Below are positions 1 to 10,366 of a DNA stretch of 64,000 nucleotides, one piece after another; within the stretch, counting starts at the first letter, position 1; each line of letters begins with the position of its first letter. The notes under the pieces are model-generated. The model was given only the letters and a program-made list of their open reading frames with translations, did not search any database and had not been told where the DNA came from. Made by a program: the position numbers and the translations under genes. The DNA lies in contig CM054115.1 in the NCBI GenBank assembly GCA_028673005.1, positions 189,823,548 to 189,887,547 on the forward strand. Direction: 5' to 3'. Source of the DNA: Tanypteryx hageni. Its lineage: Eukaryota > Arthropoda > Insecta > Odonata > Petaluridae.

Positions 1-156
1 CACCTGAAAAGGCTTTGAGACCATAATTTTACTCAAAAAATATAAAATTGCCCATGAGAAATTTTCCTGATCACTTTTTCACTACGGCTTTGTGGGCCGC
101 ATAAAGCCTTCTTGAGGGCCGCACGTGGCCCGCAGGCCGTAGGTTGCCGACCCCTG
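1..156. mobile_element. Right end of a hAT-type MITE (left end outside window)
   Basis: The segment around 85-156 is rich in GGCC/CCGC motifs and ends in a short GTTGCCGACCCCTG-like terminus, the form seen at the ends of many non-autonomous hAT elements whose other end reads CAGGGGTCGGCAAC. The left end and both target duplications cannot be checked because the window starts inside the element. There is no coding capacity. Confidence 0.6.
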
Positions 157-568
157 GTGTAAAGTATATTATCTTGAAGTTTGTTTGGGAGAGCTTGATG
201 GTAGATGGACGAAAAACTCGATAAGATATTCTTTCACCAGACTCTGTATTCCTATATTTTGAGACATTATGTAGAATTAATTATGTCAAGTTTTATAATT
301 GGATGAATTTTAATCAATATCCTTGGAGCCATTTTAGAGTAAATCAAAATTCTGTGAAAATCAAAAAGAATAAACCCCCTCTATTGTTGTGCAATATGGT
401 TCCATTCAAGGCTTCTATTCCAAGTGATATGGTATATAAATGTGATATTTATTCAGATTCAGGTTTACCAATTGGCCCCTGAGAGCCACACATATTAAAG
501 ACAGGCTGATTTGCAAAAACAACTTTTTTGCACTTAAGGGCATCTAATATCATAATACTTTCTCAATA
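157..568. other. Intron sequence, nothing recognised
   Basis: AT-rich DNA lying upstream of the first visible ABHD12 exon, so presumably intronic. I see no exon, RNA gene or terminal repeat in it. Confidence 0.5.
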
Positions 569-570
569 TA

Positions 571-1954
571 CTGTATTTTTCAGGCTATAAGATGCACCCC
601 GGTTTTTTAGAAGATTTTTCAGGAAAAAAGTGTTCTGGTTCAACAAAGCATTTAGGAAGAGCCACATCGTGTATCATTTCTAGCTGCATTTATGTCTGTA
701 TCTGGCAACATTTACAGAAAATATTACAGCGTGATAACAGTTAAATATATTGTTTTAGATAAACTTGATTCGTAAAAGTAAATAGGGATGATCTAAAACA
801 AATAATTGCTCGAGACACCAATATGGCTATATGTACTCTGCGTGTACTCTGCAGTCTTATTAATTAGACCAATGGTTCTCAACTGGTGTGCCGTCAGACG
901 TGAACTGGTGTGCCGTGGAATTTTGGGAGAAGCGAGAGAGATACACTGGAAAATGGGGGCGGTATGCTGCCATTACTTGTTTTATTTGTGTGTGCCGTGG
1001 AATGAAAATGGTTGAGAAACACTGAATTAGGCTGTCAGAGTGTGCTGCACATGTCGCTTGTGTAGATACCCTTTACCGATAGCACTTACTTAAACTTAAG
1101 TGCAAGATAAGATTTTAATTTAATGGAATAAGTGATAAATGGAATGTGTGTATAATAACGATACTTATGCTTAACTTGTCCTTTTTATTCTGCAACTCAT
1201 TTTGCTTAATACATAACGATTTTGATCGACACAGCAATACCAAACTTCCTCTGTTCTACTATCCATCACTTCCTCCTCTAGTTGTGGCAATTTAGGACAA
1301 AGCCTCTTTTCCCATCATCTTCAGTTTTTCCTCTTGTTTTCTCCATTCACGGGTGGTTTTTTTCTGTGGGAGGTGGACCAAAATGATGTGCTGCTGCTTG
1401 GTTTCTATGTGTTTTTGCATATTGAATCACTTGAAGTTTATAGCTAATGGTAAAGGCATTTCTTTTCATTCATGTAGTTATTGCGATCTCAATTCATGTA
1501 ACATTATTTACCCTAAATATAATCAATATGCATGTATGTAATATCCTAAATATGTATAAAATGTTTGTGACATCTACACGAATTCCATGACATTAATCAT
1601 ACTATTCAGTGCACTCATTAGGAACTGAAATGTACGAATAACATTGCAAACGCACCGAAATTTAAATCACTACGAAGGATATTGTAATAAAGCACAATAA
1701 TGGAAATTCATTGTCAGTATTCACATTGCATAAAGTTTTACTGTATACATTAACAATTTTTTCTATTATTTATTATTAATGTATAAATGTTTTTGCATCG
1801 AATGATTCAATTATGTATTCCATTTAGGGGATCAGTGGGTTCGTGACTGTAATACTGAAGACAGTAATAATCTTACCTTCAGTCTATAAATTGCAGGTAG
1901 ATTTTGGAAGTCATTTTTCTGGATAAAGTGGGTCTTATAGCCTGATAAACACGG
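571..1954. mobile_element. Non-autonomous Tigger/pogo-like element with TA target duplication
   Basis: The left end reads CTGTATTTTTCAGGCTATAA and the reverse complement of the right end reads CCGTGTTTATCAGGCTATAA, so about 20 bp form an imperfect terminal inverted repeat. TA dinucleotides flank both ends (569-570 and 1955-1956), as expected for Tc1/mariner/pogo elements. No transposase is recognisable in the 1.4 kb body, which also carries a nested hAT MITE. The class is inferred from TIR style and the TA duplication. Confidence 0.65.
870..1024. mobile_element. hAT MITE nested in the Tigger-like element
   Basis: A 155 bp element with ends CAATGGTTCTCAAC and GTTGAGAAACACTG (imperfect inverted repeats). 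It is flanked by 8 bp duplications aattagac (862-869) and aattaggc (1025-1032), seven of eight identical. The TIR style and 8 bp TSD are diagnostic of hAT. Short internal repeats of GGTGTGCCGT are visible. Confidence 0.8.
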
Positions 1955-2076
1955 TACTTTGTATGTGAAAAAGTAAAAACTCATTTATGTCAACAAACTA
2001 GGTTAAATTTATGGTCTTTTTCTTTAAAAAATAGCTTAGTGAATTTCAATCCAAAGTTTTCGCAGCGATGATGTTT

Positions 2077-2208
2077 GATGCTAGTATTGGCTTTCAGCGT
2101 CAGCTGCATCTGGAACTTCACCCTGAAAAAACAACCTGTAACAGTTTGCGAAACGTTGGTAACATCATGTTCCAGACGCAGCTGATGTCGAAAGCTGATA
2201 CTAGCATC
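2077..2208. repeat. Long imperfect inverted repeat (40 bp arms, 52 bp loop)
   Basis: The left arm (2077-2116) and the reverse complement of the right arm (2169-2208) agree at 34 of 40 positions. All six differences are transitions, most at likely ancestral CpG sites. On the + strand, the transcribed strand of ABHD12, four of the six would be G-U pairs. It lies in an intron about 310 bp before the exon at 2520. It may be a foldback MITE or a structured intronic RNA. Confidence 0.7.
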
Positions 2209-2519
2209 GAGCTTAGTGAATATTTAAATTTGACCTTAAGTTTTAGTCTTAATTTAGTACTTTTCAGATAATGTGTTTTTGTATTAACCCAGCACCCTTT
2301 TCTCTTCATTAGCTCAATTAACACATAATATATTGTGTTTTCATTTCTGGCTTCCTCCAAAATGTCAGTTTTATGCTATTGGCTATGATCAAAGCTCATC
2401 ATTAATGAAGTTTCTCTGTTGGTTAATTATATAATAATTCAAGTTAAATAATTATTGCAGTGTGTGACAATTAAGTTTTCTCCAAGTTTCACTATATTCT
2501 TTTCTAAATTTTCTTTTAG

Positions 2520-2681
2520 TTTTTTCGATGGATGCCATGGTTTGAATTTTTCTTTTTGAATCCAGTAGCTGCAAATAACCTCTTATTTGAGTCAGACAAG
2601 CACATACAGAAAATAAAAATACCAATAATAATTCTTCATGCTGAAGATGATGCTGTTGTCCCTTTTAAATTAGGACGCAAG
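2520..2681 (+). CDS. ABHD12: ABHD12 homologue, third-from-last coding exon
   Basis: ABHD12 is a membrane-bound alpha/beta-hydrolase that hydrolyses lysophosphatidylserine and related lipids. This 162 bp phase-0 exon encodes 54 residues, bounded by a TTTCTTTTAG acceptor and AAG|GTGAGT donor. It contains the segment aligning with vertebrate ABHD12 after the nucleophile: a WF-E-FFFLNP region, then IILHAEDDAVVPFKLGRK. In the HxxxDxxVP pattern the second Asp of HAEDDAVVP is the expected catalytic acid. The nucleophile Ser (GxSxG) would be encoded upstream, outside the window. The reading frame continues without stop into the exon at 4798. Identification rests on recalled family motifs; a paralogue of the ABHD12 family cannot be excluded. 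Confidence 0.92.
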
Positions 2682-2993
2682 GTGAGTTGATATATATTTT
2701 GAAAATGAATTTCTATAATTTTTCTTTTAATAGCTTTTAGAATCATTTTAAAGTGATGAAGTTTCTTAAGATATTCTATAGCTATACTTTTGATACCTTT
2801 AAGAGGGAGATAATAGTTAAAAATATGGGATTACTATTATCTCGATTTTGTGATTCTCCTGCTCCAGAGACTTAGGTGACTAAGAGACAGTTGCTACCTT
2901 TGTTCCTTAATTGCCTGAGTTTTTCTATCAATTCTTTTTTCCAAACTTGTTCTACCCTTTATAAAATAAGTGTAATAATTTCATATACATTGA

Positions 2994-4365
2994 TCATAGG
3001 TAGTCTGTCCGTAGACAGGTCCGTGATTATTCATGGTTAAACCTGGAATTAAAATTTAAAACTCCTGAACCGTAAATTAACATGGTTAAACCTGGTTCTC
3101 CATATATTCCTATTTTCCGCTGTCCTCTTCATATCTTGATAACTCTCTTTCTCTTTCAAATCATCTATCAGCTGAAACCTTTCCCTACCTCTTTCCCTTT
3201 TTCTGTCTAGTTTTCCTTCTAACACATCCTTAATGATACTCTCTCTCCTCAGGTAATGTTCAACCCAGTTTGCCTTCCTCTTTCTAATAGTCTGTATAAT
3301 CATTTGCTTCTCTCCTACTCTTCATGGCACTTCATCGTTTTTCATCCTATCTGTCCATTTTATCTTCAGCATTCTCCTCCAAGTCCACATTTCAAAGCTT
3401 TCCAAGTATTTGATGTCATTTTTCCCTAACGTCCATGTTTCTGCCCCGTACAAAGCTATACTCCATACATAACATATTATGATCTTCTTGCGGATAACTT
3501 CCCTTATATTCCCCATAAGTAGGTGTTTCTTTCTTCTTTCTTAGGCGATCTTCCAACTTCATGCTGACTACATCCTGGCTTTCTTTCAGTTTTTGTAGGT
3601 CCCAAGTCTGTCTTTCTCTTCTCCTTTTTCTTATTTGTTTGAGCTTTGTACTTGAGTCAACTATTAGAATCAATGTCTACTCCTGGTAATGCCTTGGCGA
3701 TCTTTATGCTGTTCCTGAATCTTTGTTTTACTAGGATGTAATCTATTTGGCATCTCATTCTATCTCCTGGGCTTTTCCATGTGTATAACCTTCGTTTATG
3801 GTTTTTGAACCATGTATTAGTCACTACAAGGTCATTATTGATGCAGAATTCTACGAGTTTCTCCCCTCCTCGATTTCTCTTCCCAAGTCCGTATTGCCCG
3901 ACAACATTTTCTTCCTGTCCTTCTCCGACTATGCTGTTCCAATCTCCCATTATGATGCAGTTTACCTCTCCTCTTCCGTCTTCTTCGTAAATTTCATTAA
4001 TTTGCTCATAGATCTCATCTATTTCTTCATCGTCATGAGCTGACGTTGGCATATATACCTGGATTATCAGCATGTCCACTGGGACTGCTTTTAGCTTTAT
4101 TGCCATCAGTCTATCGTTCGTTGCTATTATCTTTGTCATGCTTTTCATCATATCTTTCCTAAATACCAGAGCTACTCCCCTTTCCCCACTAATTCCTCCA
4201 GAGTAAACTACCATGAACTCTTCCAAGTCGAACTGTCCTTCTCCTTCCCATGTAGTTTCGCTCAGTTCTATAATGTCATTTCTATTTCTTCGCATTTCTT
4301 ATTTCAAATTCTCTAGCTTTCCTGCCTTTGTCATAGTTCTTACGTTCCAGGTGCCTATTTGTAAA
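2994..4365 (-). mobile_element. RTE-type LINE copy A, internally deleted
   Basis: On the minus strand, from 5' to 3', this holds the end of a 5'UTR (to about 4300), an endonuclease ORF (4295-3657) and then, directly joined, the distal coding part (about 3530-3050) with the CYVWSIALYGAETWTL motif typical of RTE C-terminal regions. The whole reverse transcriptase is missing, so this copy is an internal deletion. The 3' end carries a CTGTC-TACG-GACAG hairpin and a short ATGATC-type tail. The distal part is nearly identical to copy B at 44.9-46.8 kb. A ~48 bp insertion/duplication of CATGGTTAAACCTGG sits near 3030-3085. It lies in the ABHD12 intron, antisense to the gene. Confidence 0.85.
3657..4295 (-). 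pseudogene. RTE endonuclease domain (APE-like, exonuclease-endonuclease-phosphatase fold)
   Basis: A 212-codon open frame encodes an APE-like endonuclease of the kind that nicks target DNA for target-primed reverse transcription. Recognisable motifs include SETTW near the N-terminus, IIQVYMPTS, IIMGDWNS and QIDYILVKQRF near the end. Upstream in the same strand, after an in-frame stop, is the expected start motif IGTWNVRTMTKAG, so the true start has been lost or interrupted. Arthropod annotations often label this domain 'craniofacial development protein 2-like'. The ORF stops where the internal deletion begins and no RT follows, so it is non-functional as a retrotransposon. Confidence 0.85.
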
Positions 4366-4740
4366 TTACTTTCGACAAATGTTTTCCACAAGGAGATCTG
4401 ATTGGGGGACAATTTTACCTCCGGATTGTTTTTCCTCGAGAGAACTCATATTGCCCAACCATATAATCATTACTAGGGATTGTAATGTGGTAGTTTCCCT
4501 TCTTGCTTTCCACATCACAGTACTGTAGCTGTTCAAATCGTCCCGATCACGCCTACAGCTGTATTGGATATAGACCCAGCCGACATCATTTGGTTTCAAC
4601 TGTATACCATCCTCACAGTACTGCTGCCTACTGCTAGGCACCGATGATAATTTTTTTTTAAACCTCCATTCGCAGTGCTTGAACCCCGGAACTTTGTAAT
4701 GGGAAGCCAACACGCTAACCACTACACTACCAGTGCACCA
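4366..4740 (-). mobile_element. tRNA-like SINE head joined to the RTE 5' region
   Basis: On the minus strand, 4740-4660 reads like a tRNA-derived promoter: TAGTGTAGTGGTTAGCG (A-box-like) and GGGGTTCAAGC (B-box-like), then a poly-T/A stretch. The body that follows runs without a clear break into the RTE 5' leader and its GTWNVRTM-coding segment. Either this is the element's own 5'UTR with an internal Pol III promoter, or a SINE fused to the LINE. Confidence 0.6.
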
Positions 4741-4797
4741 TATACATATGATTTATTTTTTTGGAGTTATCCTGGTGTGATAATAATCAATTTTCAG

Positions 4798-4925
4798 TTG
4801 TACCATACTGCACTACAAGCAAGAAGTGGAGCTGACCCTCCGGTTGAATTTATTAAATTCAGTGGATATCATCGTTTTGGACATAAATACATCTGCCGCT
4901 CTCCAGAACTTCCTCAAATCATTTC
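4798..4925 (+). CDS. ABHD12: ABHD12 homologue, penultimate coding exon
   Basis: A 128 bp exon (42 codons plus two bases) between a TTTTCAG acceptor and a TTTC|GTAAGT donor. It begins LYHTALQARSG, continuing GRK from the previous exon, and ends RSPELPQIIS with the last codon split. The FSGYHRFGHKYICRSPELPQ stretch matches the conserved ABHD12 C-terminal motif in which the His of (R/G)HKYI completes the Ser-Asp-His triad, so both the catalytic acid and base are preserved. The intron before it was enlarged by the RTE insertion. No frameshift or stop is present. Confidence 0.93.
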
Positions 4926-6219
4926 GTAAGTTTCTAATTATGTTATTTTTTTTGAAATATTTATAGTTTTGTGTATTAAGGTGACCAGATTTGTTTCACG
5001 AAAAGGGAGGACAAATGCAATTATTTTTAACAAAAAGGAAGGACAAATTTGATGATGAAAAACCTATTTACATGGTTTTTTCATATTTAATTTAATAAAA
5101 TAATAGTTGTAAACAAGTCCATGCATTACAACAGGCTTATGGCATTTAATATTGTTCATTTTAAACAAGAAGTCCATACCAGGACTAATGCAGGCTGGTT
5201 TCCCAAAGTTGACGTCCCGTATTCATTACTTATATTGACAGGAAATGTTTCAGTATGTGTTAGTAATTCCAAGGAATTCTCATATCATAAATACCACTTG
5301 TAGTTCATAGTTTATCAATGTTAGAGAAACATTGGAAAACAAATAAATAGAGTAATATCAGGTTTACAATACTAAATAATGTCAAAATCTCTTTCTGACA
5401 TATTTTGCATGTATTTTTACTTTCTCCATATGTAGTATAGTGGAAAGTATTGTTTTCGTGAAAAAAATCGATTTTGAGATTTCTACGAAAATACACATAT
5501 TGAGTTCCCCTGAACATGTTTTAATCATTTTCTCGATGATGTCAGTGAGTGTATGTATTTGACAGTTTTTTTGTTGGTGCTCAAACTCAAAAACTATTAT
5601 TCACGTCATCACGAAATTTTATATTTAACATTTTTATGAGTCACAAGAGGTGATTAGTTTTTGGTAAAGATCAGTCAACCGGAAGTGGGTGTTTACTCTT
5701 GTCTCATCCGTTTTTTGAAATGTTTCCTTTAATATTTGATTAATATAAAAAATATTGGAATAAATGTGGGAAATTGAATTTTCTACAACCTTTGTTTAAA
5801 ACATTTTCTCATATTATGCATTGTTTATGAGATATTTTAAAAACTAATGTTTTAGCTGCCACCAACTACCGGTGACTATTGTTAGCAATTGCCGCTTAGT
5901 TAAGTCTTAGTGTGCTCCTTTTTAATTTTAATTTTTCTTAATTATTGGTCCTTAGTATATCCAGTATCAGAAGGAAATGGTATGGGTCTATTTCTGTTCT
6001 TTGTCAAGTCTTTAAATTTTTCTCGCAGTTCCTTAAAATATTCATTATCATTTAACCTATTTGGAATTTTTAGAAATATTACAAGTATGGAGAAAGTCAT
6101 GTGGTAGCCACATCAGATTTTTTTTAATAAATGACTTTAATAAACGTTACTGTTTATATGCTCATATGTCTGGATTAACTGTCCATTGCTGAAAAGTAGT
6201 CGAGTGGAAAAAAATAACC

Positions 6220-6690
6220 CATTTGTTCGTCTATGCTCAAGCTGAGTTCGGTAATAGTCGACTCCATGGCAGCAATCCCATAAAATGCGATTTAAAACGC
6301 AAAAACGCTGTTTTAGTAGAAATTCAAGTAAATACGATCAATTATCAAAATTCTGTGACAATAATTAGGATCTACATTCTTTTCCCCTTAGAACAGTACA
6401 AACCTCGCTCCGATATCACAATTTTAAGATATTTTAATGTATTAAAGAAAACATCTCTGCACAATGTATTTGAGATTTCCTATGTTAAACAAAAAAAAAG
6501 TTCCTGGAATCGAACCTGAGACTTCAATCCTTGCCAAATAAAATATAACCCGGAGGTAGGCCCTGGCAGCACGAGCCTCATACCAAGTTTCATGAAAATC
6601 AGTCCATTGGTGCAAAATTTGTTAGTAGGGGGACACACACAGACAGGACCATTTCATAAGGCTGTTTCCTTCGGAAACCAGCCTAAAAAT
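6220..6690. mobile_element. Repeat with tRNA-like B box and terminal hairpin
   Basis: The minus strand holds a perfect B-box sequence GGTTCGATTCC (6506-6516). On the plus strand there follows the motif ACCAAGTTTCATGAAAATCA, common in invertebrate repeats, then a strong hairpin with TTCG loop at 6660-6683 (GGCTGTTTCC/GGAAACCAGCC). A related B-box motif recurs near 37.36 kb. Element limits and class are uncertain. Confidence 0.45.
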
Positions 6691-7416
6691 ACTGCATGCT
6701 TGTAAGAAAAAAACATGCCTCTATATAATTTTAGAAACAATTTTTTCACAGTAACACAATGCATATTTATCCAGATTTACATTATGAAAAATCATATCAC
6801 ATGAATTTCAATACTGCAGTTCAAAAGTGAATTAAACAAACTTTCAACATTATCAGTCAGTAATTACAAATGTTTAAGATATTGAGATAAAATTAAATCC
6901 CAACATTGACAAATTAAAACCAAGTAATAAACATTTAAGACTGACAAAAAATAGCCTCAATATTGCAAATTAATAATAATAATTCGACTTTTTATTTTAA
7001 GGGTGATATTTAGACCATTGAGTTCATTCTTCCATATAGCCCATTATGATAAACACAGACATCCATGCCTTTGGCTGGATTTGATCTAATAAGGCCAGCC
7101 AAAATATAGCTTATTCTAAATAAATTTTTTTTAACTGCTTGAGTCAAAATTTATTCTAAACATATATTTATTGAAGTATAAAACTTAAGAAGCTGAAATG
7201 TTTAGAATGATTAAAAATTAATGATTGCAATGTTTACTCATGAATATTAATTAGAAAATGAAACATTCGTTCTAGAAGACAAATTGTTCTTTATCACTGA
7301 GAAAACAAGCTCAGATAGCTGAAAAAAATCTTTTAACCAGCAGTGTCCTGGAAAGTTAAGCATACTGAGAACCATGCCTATAGTGAAAGATACCAATTCA
7401 AAAATGGAACTCCTGG
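6691..7416 (+). other. Intron sequence, nothing recognised
   Basis: AT-rich intronic DNA of ABHD12 between two repeats. No exon or element end is seen. Confidence 0.5.
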
Positions 7417-7733
7417 GGGTGCCAGTGCTGTAGTGGTTAGGATGCTGGCTGTTGCCTGCTGCTCGAAAGGACAGTGGGCACAAATCCTGTGAAGGTAGGA
7501 TTTTTCCAAGGTCTTCCGGCCCCATTTGTGTGGTTTGAGGAGATCACGCAAAGTCAGCGTTCTGTCCTTCGGAAAGGACGTTAAGCCATTGGCCCCTTGG
7601 TGCTCTTCATTAAGAGTAGGCTAATGCCGGCACCGCATTTCCCTCCTCTCTTGTGAGTGTGTTTGATGTGGACGGAGTTATGGCTATAATAACCCAAGAG
7701 GTTGATCAGCCAAAAATACACACACACACACAG
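7417..7733 (+). mobile_element. tRNA-derived SINE, full length, (CA)n tail
   Basis: It starts GTGCCAGTGCTGTAGTGGTT with an A-box-like TAGTGGTTAGGATGC and a decayed B box, then a ~200 bp body (TTTGAGGAGA, TTCGGAAAGGACGTTAAGCC, AATGCCGGCACCG), and ends in an ACACAC tract. It belongs to the same family as the copies at 42.43-42.81 kb and 60.72-60.81 kb but has a different 3' tail from the 42 kb copy. Many CpG sites of that copy are TpG or CpA here. Confidence 0.85.
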
Positions 7734-8463
7734 AGATGGGACACCCTGACCTCTGCTGCAGCAAGGAGTACAATGTAACTAGCATGCGCAGAGACAGCCA
7801 ACCTACTAAAATTACATAACATTGGTTAACATAGGTAAAAGGACAAAAACAGAAACCTGTTCTAAAATGACGACATGCAAAGACAACAAGTTTAGAGGAG
7901 GCGTTTGAAAAAAGACTGTCCTAGGGCTGAGCTGCCAATCTGTTAACAATGAGCTTGCTATATGCAGGGCATGCTGCCAACCTTTTAACTATGAGCTTGC
8001 TATATTTTAACGAAAAGTGATGGATTAGAAATCAACCTGCATAGTAATAAAATGTTTTATTGCACTTTTTTTCCAAAATTTTCATTAAAAAAATGAAGGT
8101 GCGGCTTATACACAAATATGAAGCAAAAAAGTTTCAAAATAGGATATTCTGAAAATAATATTTCAATTTCCACTTTTGTTAGTTTTGGTTAGAAGCCGTT
8201 GGATAGATCTCATGATTTCCTCTAGAATGCAGTATAGACAGAATCAACATCAGAGCAATATTTTCAATACATAATATCTTTTCGCAATGTTTGAAGTGGC
8301 CGCCTTGCCAGATAATTACTTCTAGACTTTTGCAGAGCTTACAATGTAGTCTCTAGGTATTTGATTGGTTAGATCCAACTCAGCGCTACTTCAGCACAAA
8401 CACAAGAGCTCACAAATTACTGTGTTACCAAGTAAATACAGTATTTTTACAGTAGTATGGTAT

Positions 8464-8675
8464 AAATCATCATATTGTCCCGAATATAAAGCGACCTTGA
8501 ATATAACGCGACCCCAAACAACCTTCAGCCAATCTAACACAAGTTCCTCGTTCATCCACCCCTTCTCCTGCGCATGAAAGATTACATCTGATGGTAACTT
8601 TTCCTTTGGCATCCTTTTACGAATTAAAATTATGTAGGGAGCCAGTTTTCGCCCATCGGCCGTGACTGCAAGCAT
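8464..8675 (-). pseudogene. Tigger/pogo transposase fragment
   Basis: The minus strand encodes MLAVTADGRKLAPYIIL, then KRMPKEKLPSDVIFHAQEKG and WMNEELVLDWLKVVW, the middle of a CENP-B/Tigger-type DDE transposase. It then runs directly into a TIR-like sequence (TCGCGTTATATTCAAGGTCG). The piece is therefore an internally deleted relic with transposase core fused to one terminus. No catalytic set is complete. Confidence 0.7.
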
Positions 8676-8918
8676 AAATAACAGTTATTCTTGATTACTC
8701 ATTTTCGGTGGATTTTAACAACACTGATTTAGCTATGACTATTTTAAAATTCATGTGATAAGTTCATCGAATTCCTCTGTTAACCTGGGATTTGGAAGAA
8801 CTCTTTTTCTCAACATGCTCAACACCCTTTTTGTCACCCATTGTTAATTCAGTAGATGATAGCTCATAAACACTTTGGCTCCAAGTTGATCAGTGGTGGA
8901 AAACTCCTTCAGCCAAAA

Positions 8919-8933
8919 ATTATATATAATATA

Positions 8934-9014
<81 letters not shown>
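8919..9014. repeat. (TA)n microsatellite
   Basis: About 95 bp of nearly pure TA repeats, immediately abutting the 3' end of a Penelope-like fragment. Confidence 0.97.
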
Positions 9015-9015
<1 letters not shown>

Positions 9016-9060
9016 ATGCATAGTCCCTATGCATTTCGCCCACTAAGTGGGCATCTTCAG
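9015..9060 (-). ncRNA. Hammerhead-ribozyme-like motif at the Penelope 3' end
   Basis: The minus strand reads CTGAAGA (9060-9054), a hairpin GCCCACT/AGTGGGC (9052-9038), GAAA (9037-9034) and a second hairpin ATGCATAG-GGA-CTATGCAT (9034-9016). This is the order CUGANGA, stem II, GAAA, stem III of a hammerhead, a motif known from Penelope-like elements. One extra U precedes stem II and no stem I is evident, so activity is doubtful. Confidence 0.5.
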
Positions 9061-9545
9061 GGGAGAAACCTGCCTTGGCAGTGAACGGGGTTCAACTGCA
9101 ACGAAATTAGAGGAAAAGGTTATAACGAAGACTGAAAAACATTTGAGGATCGAAAAGAATTTTGTGCGTCAATGTTATTGAGTTCGGTCAATTTATATAA
9201 AGTTTTGTTAAAATCAGTATCTGTATTCATGAGTTTGTTTCTGTTTTTGTAGATATGCAGATTTTCTAAAGAGTTGAGTGAATGGTTGGCTGAAGTTAAC
9301 AAAGTTAAATCCTCCAGGTATATACTGTGTCCAGTTTCGAGGATAGGAGTGGCTACACTTGATTTCTCAAAACGATTGTGTTTGTAATGGGCTAAGTGTT
9401 CTTTGAATTGTGTTATTAGTTTTCGTCTGGTTTGTCCTATGTACATTAAATTGCAATGTGAACATTGTATTTTATAAATTCCGGATTTGTTCAGATTTTC
9501 CGTTTTGTCTTTGTGCTGTCTAGTAGGTTTTTCAAACTATGTGAG
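9015..9545 (-). mobile_element. Penelope-like retroelement fragment with GIY-YIG domain
   Basis: On the minus strand the frame reads KSGIYKIQC, CSHC and MYIGQTRRKL followed by FKEHLAHYKHN: the GIY and YIG motifs plus the Cys pair typical of the endonuclease at the C-terminus of Penelope-like elements. The open part covers 9446-9120 and extends upstream to about 9520. Reverse transcriptase is absent, so the copy is 5' truncated. Downstream of the ORF are a hammerhead-like hairpin pair (9016-9060) and the (TA)n tract. It lies antisense in the ABHD12 intron. Confidence 0.85.
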
Positions 9546-9638
9546 TTAGTGTATGTTATTGTGCAATTTGATTTTTTGTTTAATTAAAGTTGATTAAAAG
9601 TTCTTCTTGTGTGTATAATTTCTTTTTTAAATTTGTGG

Positions 9639-9716
9639 GAAAAGTAGATCTCGGCTGGGTAACCGTAAGAAAAGTAGATCTTGACTGGGTAACCGTAAGA
9701 AAAGCAGATCTTATAC
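9639..9716. repeat. 30 bp tandem repeat, about 2.5 units
   Basis: Two near-identical units of GAAAAGTAGATCTCGGCTGG plus GTAACCGTAA, followed by a third partial unit. Confidence 0.85.
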
Positions 9717-10366
9717 CCAAAAATAATGGGCACCCCTGGTATATAGGCTCAACTTAAACAAGAAGAAAAAGAAAGGAAAACGTTATTCGCCATCTTGCAA
9801 AGTGTTTCCTACACACCTTAATGGACAACTCGAATTTATGAAGTAATGTTTATTCAGCAGTCTGAGAGTGATACTTTTCAGAGTAGGGAAACTCATACAA
9901 TCATACATAACATGACACTTGAAAACAGAGCCTGAGCAATTTTCCTCTTCTTGCTCAGGGTGCAAATCTTCACGGACGAAATATTATTCACTGGTTGGTG
10001 TTGGGGCTTCTTTTATTGCCTTTCCTCCTTCCTTTCCGTTGCTTTTCCAACTTAGGTTTTCTTTCTCCTTTCCCTTTGCAGATCCAAGATCCTTATCTTG
10101 GGGCTGCAAAGGGCTGGGTAAACTACAGCAAGGACAGTGGGATGTTCTCTACTGCGGCTCCTGTTTCTCGATGGACAATAGTTTTTTGGTTTGTCTATTG
10201 TGGCACTTGTTCGAGTGCTCTTTTCATATTGCGGTCCTCTTGCAGATATTTAGGAGAAATTTTAACTATAGACTCGGTGAGCGGGTTAAAATTTAACAAT
10301 GGGCTCGTGCAAGCCCAACCGAGCCCATGACAGCTCACCCCTGGACTGTCCTTCCAAAAGGAGGAG
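9717..10366. other. Unclassified intronic sequence, moderately GC-rich
   Basis: Contains overlapping open frames but no family motif. It probably belongs to the right part of the putative TTAA-flanked element. I find no support for a gene. Confidence 0.4.

Noticed and set aside
4675..4929. 84-codon frame starting at 4675 as a first exon
   Set aside because: Its first half is antisense SINE sequence; only the part after the 4797 acceptor is ABHD12.
6506..6516. Genuine tRNA gene on the minus strand
   Set aside because: Perfect B box but no matching A box, acceptor stem or anticodon arm at proper spacing.
9919..10330. Two overlapping ORFs of 111-125 codons
   Set aside because: No domain or splice evidence; lies in a repeat-like, putative transposon arm.
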